A stretch of 36,988 nucleotides of DNA, from positions 1 through 36,988 of the forward strand of contig JAAYJU010000097.1 in assembly GCA_012522735.1 (NCBI GenBank), given 5' to 3'. The DNA comes from Clostridiales bacterium (GTDB lineage Bacteria > Bacillota > Clostridia > Lachnospirales > Lachnospiraceae). The position numbers were made by a program, and so were the translations under genes. The notes below the pieces were generated by a model. That model was not told where the DNA came from and ran no database searches. It worked only from the letters and a program-made list of their open reading frames with translations. Numbering within the stretch: the stretch's first letter is position 1; every line of letters begins with the position of its first letter. Positions 27,722-34,546 of this stretch are shown here, piece by piece.

Positions 27722-29689
27722 TTAAGAATATGCCATAAATCCAGTAGGACGTTGCTTTTCCATATGCTCATCAATACATCTCATAACATCCTCCGTACGC
27801 TCCAGCATAAGCAAATGAGTTGAGGAGGGAATGCAGTGATATATTGAATGCTCTATAATATCATGTGCCCATAAGGACTGATTTGCTGATGCTACTTGAT
27901 CATATTCTGCAGATATGATGGTTACGGCTTGGGTTAATGTACTCAATATGTCACTAACATCGTATTTGTAATATTCCATACAAATTCTTAAAAAATTTAC
28001 AGTCTGGTTTTCTGATTGGAACAAAGCAAGCAGCTTATCCCGATATATTGTAGGAAGAATTTCAAAAAAAACGGATTCAATATCATCACTTAAATCTACA
28101 GATGGTGTTCGAAACAGACCGCCAAATATCAACTGCATATAAATCCTCAACAGACGGGGCTTCCCATCGACAATCTCCTTAATAAGCGAAATGTTATCTC
28201 TAAATTTTATGTTATTGCTTTCGATTCCATGATATGGTGCATAATCACCTGCCATAAAAATCAGTGATTTTACCTTGTTCTGATGCTTTGACGCATAAAT
28301 AGCAGCTGATTTTATACCCGAGCACCAGGCAAGTATATGAAATTTATCCAACTTCTCATAAGAGACAATACGTTCAATATCTCTTACCTGCGATGAAATA
28401 CCAAATTCCCCTCTCTCAAAAAGCTCTTTGCTTCCTTCCATTACTCCGCGGATTTCCCAAATGATAACGTAATAATTATTAGAGAGCTCATAAATAAGCC
28501 TATCCCATGCTTCCACATATGCTCCGAAGGCATTGACAATAAGAATTGGCTCGCCAGAACCGGTAGAATAGTACACCATCTTCTGTCCCTTATCCAAGGT
28601 AATAGACTTCATCCTTCTGCCCACACTGATTTCATCAATACGTCTCTTTTTCGAAATTATATGTTCCGCAATTAATCTATAGTAATTATCCTTATCTTCC
28701 GCCATACAGTAGTCAATCTGAACTCGTTTTCCGTTATTATTATTATATAATGAGGTTTGGTTTCCGAATATCGGTACATAAAATCCAATCAGGCTATTAA
28801 ACATGATATCTATAAAATTAAGCTTCTCGATATCATCGATAACACGGATAAAGTTGATCTTTTTCCCGCTTACGTTCGATATACTTTTTACCGCACTCTG
28901 TATAAAATCATCAACCCGAGTATTTGAATGATTAAGAATACAGTACTCTGCAATCTGCTCTTTATAGTCCTTTTTATAAGGTCTATTATAATGTAATAGG
29001 ATATTATTGGCAATATTTTCTTTATCCAGCAAATTTATCATTTGATTACTTTTTGCCACAATCAATAAATTATGCGTACTAAAATATTCAGGAATTCTTA
29101 ACTCAATCCATGATACAAAGTCAAGCAGCCGGTAGGCAAACCTTTCACACGGATCGACTGACCCGTTTTTCACATCATTTGTTAAGAGTGGAATATGATA
29201 AATCTTACACGGGATATCAAATGATATTAACATTTTAATTTGGCCTTTATCATCTTCCTCTTCCTCCGAAAAAACCGAACAAATATAATTTAGGTCTGTC
29301 AGCTTAAGATATCTTTTAGTTTTCTCAAGAAAAGACCGCAAATTTTCTATTTCCTTGCTTGTGCTATTGTTAATCTTTACATTCTCTGTCAAACCGCATG
29401 GTTTATAATGCCTTACTTTTGAAAACATACCATCAGTAAACCAGACACTTATTGGTAACTCTCCTAACTGCTCATATAACTGATTCCTATCTATGAAATG
29501 AATTTTATCCAGACAGAGTATATATTGTTTCTTTTTAGGAATATCACTCAACTTATCTATCTGTAAAAAAAGATTGTTTTTTCTATTTTCATCTCCAATA
29601 GAGTAGATCTTTTTCCCCTGAATAATTAGTTGCGAAATTATCTGTATATCAAATAGATCCTGTATATCAAGATACAAAACCCCTTCCAT
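27722..29689 (-). CDS. Degenerate SDR-like domain fused to Cys-type alpha/beta-hydrolase (paralogue 2)
   Basis: A 655-residue protein with the same architecture as the one at 15495. The N-terminal ~340 residues retain only the outline of an SDR/thioester-reductase fold, with no glycine-rich cofactor loop. The hydrolase part is better conserved: WCSG elbow with Cys456 in HILAWCSGIKSA, Asp597 (EYDQVA) and His625 (STHLLMLE). Both paralogues share the Cys nucleophile, so it is not a random change. AAGGAGGTG before the ATG is one of the strongest ribosome sites in the operon. Likely roles are acyl transfer, product release or cyclisation from a carrier. Confidence 0.8.
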   Translation of the reverse strand: MEGVLYLDIQDLFDIQIISQLIIQGKKIYSIGDENRKNNLFLQIDKLSDIPKKKQYILCLDKIHFIDRNQLYEQLGELPISVWFTDGMFSKVRHYKPCGLTENVKINNSTSKEIENLRSFLEKTKRYLKLTDLNYICSVFSEEEEDDKGQIKMLISFDIPCKIYHIPLLTNDVKNGSVDPCERFAYRLLDFVSWIELRIPEYFSTHNLLIVAKSNQMINLLDKENIANNILLHYNRPYKKDYKEQIAEYCILNHSNTRVDDFIQSAVKSISNVSGKKINFIRVIDDIEKLNFIDIMFNSLIGFYVPIFGNQTSLYNNNNGKRVQIDYCMAEDKDNYYRLIAEHIISKKRRIDEISVGRRMKSITLDKGQKMVYYSTGSGEPILIVNAFGAYVEAWDRLIYELSNNYYVIIWEIRGVMEGSKELFERGEFGISSQVRDIERIVSYEKLDKFHILAWCSGIKSAAIYASKHQNKVKSLIFMAGDYAPYHGIESNNIKFRDNISLIKEIVDGKPRLLRIYMQLIFGGLFRTPSVDLSDDIESVFFEILPTIYRDKLLALFQSENQTVNFLRICMEYYKYDVSDILSTLTQAVTIISAEYDQVASANQSLWAHDIIEHSIYHCIPSSTHLLMLERTEDVMRCIDEHMEKQRPTGFMAYS

Positions 29690-29773
29690 TTTTCACCTCC
29701 TTTTAAATCGTGCTATTCCATCATAGAATACCGGTGGTTTTAGTTAGCTATGTTTACTTCTATAGATATCCAC

Positions 29774-30874
29774 CTACCCTAAAAAGCTCTCCAAATATTC
29801 CTTTTCTTCCTTCCATAGTTTCTTAAGCTGAAGTACAATCTCATTCAGAATTTCATCTTTGTGTATTATATTGTATTTTGCAACCATCATCGTAATTATA
29901 TAAGCGATAGAAGCCAGATTATCGTAATTACAGGCCAGTTCCAAATACTTATGTTTTTCATTATCACTCCCTGAATTTTCCAGGAACTTCATTCTTTGTA
30001 TCATAATTTTTTTATGATCATATAGCAGGTAGAATGGACGAATATCAATAAAGCCTTCCCCTTTCGATATTTTTATATAATTAATTAGCACTTCATATAT
30101 ATCCATACCATATACAATCAGTTCACCATTTTTCTGATTATACAGCTTCCAGTATTCCGGCACCACGTTTTGATAATACTGAATAAGCCCGTTAGTAATA
30201 TTTCGCTCATCAAATTCATAATCACATTCTTCATTGAACTGATATAAAAAAATTAAGCCATTAAGATAAGAACAATATTTTTCATATTTTACCTTAAGAA
30301 AAGCCTTCTCCATATCTTCGAAAGATATATCCGCAAATTCATAGTTTGTAGTTTGAAATAAAAAGTCGGCACATTTGAAGGTTTCCTGGCTCCGATCATA
30401 ACCAAAAATTAAAGTATCATGTACATATTCATTCTTTTTATAGAGTCTGCTTTTCTGTATATAATAGAAGTTTATCATCAAATGAACATATTGATTAGAA
30501 TCAATTGCATTTATAATAAATTGCGTAATTGAAATTTTATCCTTTATTGTATCCCATGATATCTTCTGGGTAATCAGCCATTTACAGCAATCTGACGGAC
30601 GTATTTCATATGGCATCGGAAAATAGAAATCGCACCAGGAATTTCTCTTATAGTTACGATTACTGAAAAACAGAATGTAATTACTATAAATCCATGATTC
30701 TGCTTTATCGTATGCTTCCAAAATCGAAAGCAAATGTGCGTGCTGCGTATAGGTTGAGATCATTGGATACTTAATCGGCAAACTTTTTTCATATATACTC
30801 ATATGTTTTTCTGTCATCCCTCCTCTTAATATTTCATAATAAAATAAGCTTCCTTCTGGTGCTTTTCCCTGCAA
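29774..30874 (-). CDS. BtrH-like protein lacking the catalytic cysteine (3 of 3)
   Basis: A 366-residue protein if started at TTG 30874; ATG codons at 30817 and 30802 are alternatives, the first directly behind AGAGGAGGG. The layout follows the other BtrH-like proteins, with the family histidine kept in YVHDTLIFGYDRS (His152). The N-terminal site reads STYTQHAHLLSIL, so the position of the nucleophilic cysteine appears to be histidine. It may be a structural or regulatory partner of the two cysteine-bearing paralogues, or use different chemistry. The C-terminal half is helical. It sits just after the ECF/DUF4430 pair, with a perfect palindrome over its first codons. Confidence 0.6.
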   Translation of the reverse strand: MQGKAPEGSLFYYEILRGGMTEKHMSIYEKSLPIKYPMISTYTQHAHLLSILEAYDKAESWIYSNYILFFSNRNYKRNSWCDFYFPMPYEIRPSDCCKWLITQKISWDTIKDKISITQFIINAIDSNQYVHLMINFYYIQKSRLYKKNEYVHDTLIFGYDRSQETFKCADFLFQTTNYEFADISFEDMEKAFLKVKYEKYCSYLNGLIFLYQFNEECDYEFDERNITNGLIQYYQNVVPEYWKLYNQKNGELIVYGMDIYEVLINYIKISKGEGFIDIRPFYLLYDHKKIMIQRMKFLENSGSDNEKHKYLELACNYDNLASIAYIITMMVAKYNIIHKDEILNEIVLQLKKLWKEEKEYLESFLG

Positions 30875-30887
30875 GGTAAACCTTGCA
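30870..30887. repeat. Perfect 18-bp palindrome at the start of the third BtrH-like gene
   Basis: TGCAAGGT-AA-ACCTTGCA. It covers the TTG start candidate at 30874 and the AAGG that would serve as its ribosome site, 5 bp downstream of the ECF S-component stop. In RNA it could fold with a small loop and hide that site; in DNA it could bind a dimeric protein. It is the longest exact palindrome I noticed in the operon gaps. Confidence 0.5.
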
Positions 30888-30892
30888 ACTAT

Positions 30893-31414
30893 TTACGGCT
30901 CAGTATACATATAACTAATGTACAGTTTACCAAGAAATATATGCAGCTTTTCACCCAATAGCAGCATGATAAAATAATTACTAATCATGTGAACTGTACT
31001 AAACAATATACCGGCTAAAAAATACATAATACCTGTCCAAAATCCCGAAATCATACATATAATTATGGAATAAAACAAATCAAAGCAAAATCCAAAAAGC
31101 GCAGAAAATACTGCCCTAAACAGATTACTCTCATTCATTTTCTTTTTAAATAATACTGTTAGGCAGACTAAAAGTGGCCACATAAATATATAACCACATA
31201 CCCAGAAACCAATTCCATAAAAAAGTATTTCAAGCATAACATATATAAACGCAATATATATCGTTCTTATACCTATTATGCAGGTTAATAAAATCAACAT
31301 GAAAGTCACTAATTCTATATTAGGAAGTGAAGCTAGAGCAATTTTACATGTAAAGACAATCACTGCACACATAGTCAGTATCAACATTTCCTTTACCGTT
31401 AATTTTTTACTCAT
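30893..31414 (-). CDS. ECF transporter S component, probably for cobalamin or a precursor
   Basis: A 173-residue, very hydrophobic protein with about five to six membrane segments and few charged residues between them, starting MSKKLTVKEMLILTMCAV. Size and pattern fit substrate-binding S components of energy-coupling-factor importers, which borrow ATPase and T subunits from the host. Its ATG follows the stop codon of the DUF4430 gene directly. The partner and the B12-type radical SAM enzymes in the same operon point to cobalamin or a relative as substrate (inference). Another vitamin remains possible. Confidence 0.7.
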   Translation of the reverse strand: MSKKLTVKEMLILTMCAVIVFTCKIALASLPNIELVTFMLILLTCIIGIRTIYIAFIYVMLEILFYGIGFWVCGYIFMWPLLVCLTVLFKKKMNESNLFRAVFSALFGFCFDLFYSIIICMISGFWTGIMYFLAGILFSTVHMISNYFIMLLLGEKLHIFLGKLYISYMYTEP

Positions 31415-31831
31415 TTATTGATACCCTACATTGAAAACAAATGTATATTTATCTCCATCCTTTATATTGGTAGAATCCACCCCCGTCTGTGCGAACTCAT
31501 CGTTAATATAAAAGCCCCACCACTCTTTACGTGTTTCATCAGCCTCCATTCCATCAAGTGATGTAATATATCTATTTATCGTGCTGCCGCTGTATTGTAC
31601 AATGCCAAGTTCATCTATGATTTCCCCTAAGGTAATACTTTTCGTCGTTACCTCATATGTATTCGTATAATGCAAAGCATTGTCATTTACTACTTCAATT
31701 GTAATTCTCTTTTCCGTTTGTAGCTGCTCATCCTTTGGATAATTTCTAAATCCAAAAAACATAATAGCTGCCAACACTATAATAAGTAACGAACAAAACG
31801 CTCTTGGATAACTCCTTATTAGCTTTCGCAT
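31415..31831 (-). CDS. Membrane-anchored DUF4430 (transcobalamin C-terminal-like) protein
   Basis: About 138 residues from ATG 31831, which has AAGGAG six bases upstream; an in-frame ATG at 31858 lacks one. An N-terminal hydrophobic anchor (AFCSLLIIVLAAIMFFGF) leads to an extracellular domain with ITLGEIIDELGI, INRYITSLDGMEA and WWGFYINDEFAQTGVDST. These are hallmarks of DUF4430, a domain related to the ligand-binding C-terminal part of transcobalamin. It is often encoded with ECF S components, as here. It probably captures the ligand at the cell surface for the adjoining transporter. Confidence 0.85.
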   Translation of the reverse strand: MRKLIRSYPRAFCSLLIIVLAAIMFFGFRNYPKDEQLQTEKRITIEVVNDNALHYTNTYEVTTKSITLGEIIDELGIVQYSGSTINRYITSLDGMEADETRKEWWGFYINDEFAQTGVDSTNIKDGDKYTFVFNVGYQ

Positions 31832-31904
31832 TTCCTTCTCCTTCCTTACCTTCTCCATTAGATAATAAATTCTATTATGTTTTTAAGTATTCTAATATCT
31901 GCCT

Positions 31905-32417
31905 CTAGGTGTGAATATTAATGCCCAAGTCAATCATTCGGATACTTTCATTGATTGTAAACTCTACTTTTACTCTGCCCTTTCGTTTATCAATCTTCTT
32001 TATGATATGTTCTCTCCCTACTAAAGGACCATCCGTAATTACTAATCTGTCTTGTATAAGATTAGCATGCGATATATCGATTAACCCATCTCGATCTGCC
32101 AGAAGTAAAATCAACTCTATTTCATCAGGCTGAATCTCAAGGAAATCATATCCGTTCTTTAAAAATCGAATAAAATGCGGACCCTCTCTTCCACCATAAG
32201 AGAATTGATATATGCTATCAGTCTGTATCAGAACATACCCCGGAAACATTTTAAGGATAACCTCCTTCCAAATACCATGCTTCCTCTCATATACCTTCCT
32301 TCTTGGAACAAGTAAATTAAACTGAGTATCTCCGAGAAGATATGTTTTAGCCTTATTAATAAATTGACAGAACTCATACTCATATCCGCTTTCCACAAAT
32401 ATTGCATACCAGCTCAT
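31905..32417 (-). CDS. loaP: LoaP-like NusG paralogue, processive antiterminator
   Basis: A 170-residue protein. Its NGN domain starts SWYAIFVESGYEYEFCQFI and includes LLVPRRKVYERKHGIWKEV and KMFPGYVLIQTD; its KOW domain contains ITDGPLVGREHIIKKIDKR. This is the NusG/RfaH/LoaP fold. LoaP-type proteins ride on RNA polymerase and let it pass terminators in long biosynthetic operons of Firmicutes. It is the first gene of a run of about 28.6 kb and is encoded next to what it would control. AGGAG precedes the ATG. A housekeeping NusG is unlikely: there is no secE or ribosomal protein context, and the NGN insert is shorter. A terminator-like hairpin inside the operon (15510-15538) is a possible target. 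Confidence 0.85.
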   Translation of the reverse strand: MSWYAIFVESGYEYEFCQFINKAKTYLLGDTQFNLLVPRRKVYERKHGIWKEVILKMFPGYVLIQTDSIYQFSYGGREGPHFIRFLKNGYDFLEIQPDEIELILLLADRDGLIDISHANLIQDRLVITDGPLVGREHIIKKIDKRKGRVKVEFTINESIRMIDLGINIHT

Positions 32418-32677
32418 TTATCTCCTCCATAATAATTTATACTCTATTTAAAATAACATAGCTTCGCCATTGCGAAACAAACATATTTCGCGATTTCTTC
32501 TTTTTAAGTTGAATTAGTTTTACTAGCCGAAACATAGATAAAACTATACATAATATCTTCAAATACCGTTTATCGGGAAGTATCCGGATGACAAGACTTT
32601 TAACTGACTTTTTGCACTTTATTTCCTACCATTTAGGTGATATATATCCTTTTTATAACTGATAATAGACTTATATA
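32418..32677 (-). promoter_or_regulatory. Leader region of the operon, with a small GC-stem hairpin
   Basis: This 260-bp stretch lies between the XRE gene and the first operon gene. About 46 nt upstream of the ATG at 32417 is an inverted repeat, TTCGC-(4)-GCGAA at 32463-32476, and next to it the palindrome TCGCGA near 32488-32493. Such a short stem in the 5' leader is what a LoaP-type factor could recognise, but I have no proof. No clear -35/-10 pair could be chosen by eye; TATAGT on the minus strand at 32543-32548 is the best -10. Confidence 0.35.
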
Positions 32678-33004
32678 CTAATCTCTCGTACCTAATTCAT
32701 ATACAAGCTTTAGTAATTGATTTACTTTGAGCAGCTGTGAATTATTAAAGAGGTTAAGTGTGTTTATCACCTCCCCATCACATTTGTTCTGATTTATACC
32801 TGTCAAAATATATTCACTCGATACCGCTAATCCCTTTGCTATTTTAAATAAAGTTTCCGCTGAAAAACCCTTTTGACCGGTCTCAATCTCATACAGAAAT
32901 TTTGCTGATATTTCAGCTATTTCAGCAAACCCCTCTCTTGTGTATCCATTGATCTCCCTTAATTCCCTTATTCTGTTCCCTGCACCATCATATATATTCC
33001 CCAT
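32678..33004 (-). CDS. XRE-family helix-turn-helix regulator
   Basis: 108 residues from ATG 33004 (AGGAGG seven bases upstream; the frame opens at 33022). Residues about 8-65 are a Cro/C1-type HTH: GNRIRELREINGYTREGFAEI, then SAKFLYEIETGQKGFSAETLFKIAKGLAVS. A C-terminal helical tail (LKVNQLLKLVYELG) may dimerise. This is the common clostridial form of a single-domain repressor. It lies upstream of the operon in the same direction and divergent from the PPTase gene, so it probably controls one or both promoters. No signal domain is seen. Confidence 0.9.
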   Translation of the reverse strand: MGNIYDGAGNRIRELREINGYTREGFAEIAEISAKFLYEIETGQKGFSAETLFKIAKGLAVSSEYILTGINQNKCDGEVINTLNLFNNSQLLKVNQLLKLVYELGTRD

Positions 33005-33322
33005 TTCTCTCCTCCTATGCATATATTACATCTTATGGTAAAAACAAAAACCCGCGATAGTTATAAAATAGTATACCTAAAGTAGGAATATCTGGTATTA
33101 TAGAAATATATTCCATTATATACCTATTTCTATCATAATTATACTTATTTTCCCCTTTGCTTCGCAATCGTATTTTCGATCCCTATGGTAATTAATTGAA
33201 TTTAACAAAGTATCTGGATTGGCATTATAAATATTTATTTGATTTTATATTTATTTACTGGTAAACTATAAAAACGATAATTAGAGGTAATATAGATTTT
33301 TTGAGTAAAAGGAGATAAAAAG
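33005..33322. promoter_or_regulatory. Divergent promoter/operator region between the XRE regulator and the PPTase
   Basis: 318 bp without genes. It contains a 9-bp perfect inverted repeat, ATAGAAATA (33100-33108) and TATTTCTAT (33125-33133), 16 bp apart, which could be an operator. On the minus strand TATACT (33070-33075) is a candidate -10 for the regulator, with no good -35. On the plus strand the AT-rich segment before AAAGGAG (about 33309) must hold the PPTase promoter, but no single pair stands out. Confidence 0.4.
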
Positions 33323-34009
33323 ATGGCAGATATAATAATTATTGAGAATAAGCCACTAGCGGATGATGAGTTTAGAGCATTTTGCAGCTTGATATCCCCA
33401 GATAGGGTAAAAAAGCTTAATAGTTATTTGAAATATGATGATAAGACCCGTTCATTGCACGCTACACTATTAGCCAGATGTCTCATAAATAAATCGGCTC
33501 ATTTTTCTAACAAACAGATTGTTATCAAAACAACAGAATATGGGAAACCTTATGTAAACTTACCCGATTTATACTTTAACGTTTCACATTCCGGTAATTA
33601 TATATGTTGTATTATTGATAAGAATAATGTTGGAGTAGATATTGAAGAAGTTAGATCCTACGATGAGGCTATTACCAATAGATTTTATACAAAAGAGGAG
33701 ATTGAACTAATAAAATATAGTCCTATAGAGAAAAGAGAAGACTTATTTTATCAAATATGGACAGTGAAAGAGGCTTACCTTAAATATTTAGGAGTTGGAT
33801 TCCATAAATCACTTACTAGTTTTTCTGTTGACATCAGTAATGAGAAGCACATAAAAATTATAGACCCTATGAATATAACAAACAATCTTATAATTCATAT
33901 TAAGCCGTTCAAAAATTACTATATTGCGAGTGTATCTCTATCAGATACCACTTATGAATTTTGGGATAACAATACATACAATGAGAACTTGAAGTTATAT
34001 CTTAGATAA
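33323..34009 (+). CDS. Sfp-type 4'-phosphopantetheinyl transferase
   Basis: A 228-residue protein. It converts apo carrier proteins to their active form by transferring phosphopantetheine from CoA. Motifs: NVGVDIEEVRSYDEAI (magnesium-binding Asp and Glu), FYQIWTVKEAYLKYLGVGF (WxxKEA) and a preceding FNVSHSG strand, in the same order as Sfp. The length is typical of the family. AAAGGAGATAAAAAG precedes the ATG. It is the only plus-strand gene at this end of the element and would activate the five carrier domains encoded in the operon (two fused, three free), making the island self-sufficient for this step. Confidence 0.95.
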   Translation: MADIIIIENKPLADDEFRAFCSLISPDRVKKLNSYLKYDDKTRSLHATLLARCLINKSAHFSNKQIVIKTTEYGKPYVNLPDLYFNVSHSGNYICCIIDKNNVGVDIEEVRSYDEAITNRFYTKEEIELIKYSPIEKREDLFYQIWTVKEAYLKYLGVGFHKSLTSFSVDISNEKHIKIIDPMNITNNLIIHIKPFKNYYIASVSLSDTTYEFWDNNTYNENLKLYLR

Positions 34010-34150
34010 CTAACCGACATGGTATAATTTTCATGGTTTTTGTTAATATCAACATTAACTTGCGCCGACTAATCTCCTCCAATAAGGAGGATCGCGATAT
34101 GGCTTGTCAATAGGAATAATAATTACACAAAATAACACTAATAAACTACA

Positions 34151-34179
34151 TTGTCTTGAATATTTGTATATGCTATACT
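34151..34179 (+). promoter_or_regulatory. Plus-strand promoter in the right-end non-coding region
   Basis: TTGTCT (34151-34156), 17-bp spacer, TATACT (34174-34179), among the best-formed promoters in the window. No gene follows it. Transcription would run toward the right junction. Confidence 0.5.
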
Positions 34180-34185
34180 CGACCT

Positions 34186-34503
34186 AATCCATAGAGGATT
34201 ACTCCTCCTGAATAGCATGGAGGCTTATCCTCCTATAAGAATAAGACAAGGAGAATTAATATGCGTAATAATTTAAATAGCTAACAAGCCAATAAGAATT
34301 TATAGTCGAAGTAACAATTGTATGGTATTTAAAAGCTCCATTGTGCGGTGGATCATTATACATGACGGTAAATATTCATAGCTAGACTTTCACCATTTTG
34401 ATACTATAGTAACACGAGAAAACTCTGTACCTTTTAATATTATTACCTAATTATCTTTGTCAACACCTCTCAAACCCCTTAAGTACAGCTATGTACGTTT
34501 TTT
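34186..34503 (+). ncRNA. Candidate non-coding RNA (about 320 nt) at the right end of the element
   Basis: Bounded by the promoter at 34151-34179 and a terminator at 34483-34503. It begins with an extended stem-loop (34194-34232: GAGGAT pairs with ATCCTC, inner CTCC with GGAG). A good ribosome site (AAGGAG) and ATG at 34261 follow, but the ORF is only seven codons, and no longer frame exists on the plus strand. It could be a regulatory or antisense RNA, a leader remnant of a lost gene, or noise. The preceding 34010-34150 holds small hairpins (34042-34059, 34075-34091) and no gene. Confidence 0.3.
34483..34503 (+). terminator. Intrinsic terminator at the right end of the element
   Basis: GTACA (34483-34487), four-base loop, TGTAC (34492-34496), then G and a run of six T (34498-34503). 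The stem is short but the T-run is good. The T-run touches the attP arm at 34502-34510, so plus-strand transcription would be stopped just before the junction. Confidence 0.55.
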
Positions 34504-34546
34504 ACATTAGTCTAGGTCAATCACCCTTTCTTCCTCCAAGTACAGT
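34502..34546. other. attR: right attachment junction of the element
   Basis: TTACATTAG (34502-34510) and GGTCA (34515-34519) mirror CTAATGTAA (385-393) and TGACC (372-376) at the left end. CACC (34522-34525) is the shared core. From 34526 onward the sequence is the interrupted lipoprotein gene. With CACC as joint, the restored target reads TVLGGRKGGMPQ without a frame change. Confidence 0.85.

Larger units (their letters stand above)
368..34525. mobile_element. Serine-recombinase integrative element carrying a biosynthetic gene cluster (about 34.15 kb)
   Basis: The element is defined by a split host gene whose two halves rejoin in frame, a large serine recombinase abutting one end, and a 4-bp direct repeat (CACC) at both junctions. 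Joining its ends rebuilds an attP-like site with perfect 9-bp outer arms. The repeat separation is 34,154 bp. Cargo runs from the regulator at 2844 to the PPTase at 34009. No relaxase, type IV secretion, replication or phage morphogenesis genes are seen, so mobility beyond excision and integration would need help from other elements. The boundaries are well supported; present-day activity is not known. Confidence 0.9.

Noticed and set aside
31905-32417. Housekeeping nusG
   Set aside because: No secE or ribosomal protein neighbours; heads a biosynthetic operon inside a mobile element, as LoaP-type paralogues do.
34261-34284. Seven-codon ORF with a good ribosome site as a functional gene
   Set aside because: Too short to support as a protein; mentioned only as part of the candidate RNA.
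368-34525. Prophage or conjugative transposon
   Set aside because: No capsid, terminase, lysis, relaxase or type IV secretion genes are present; only a serine recombinase.
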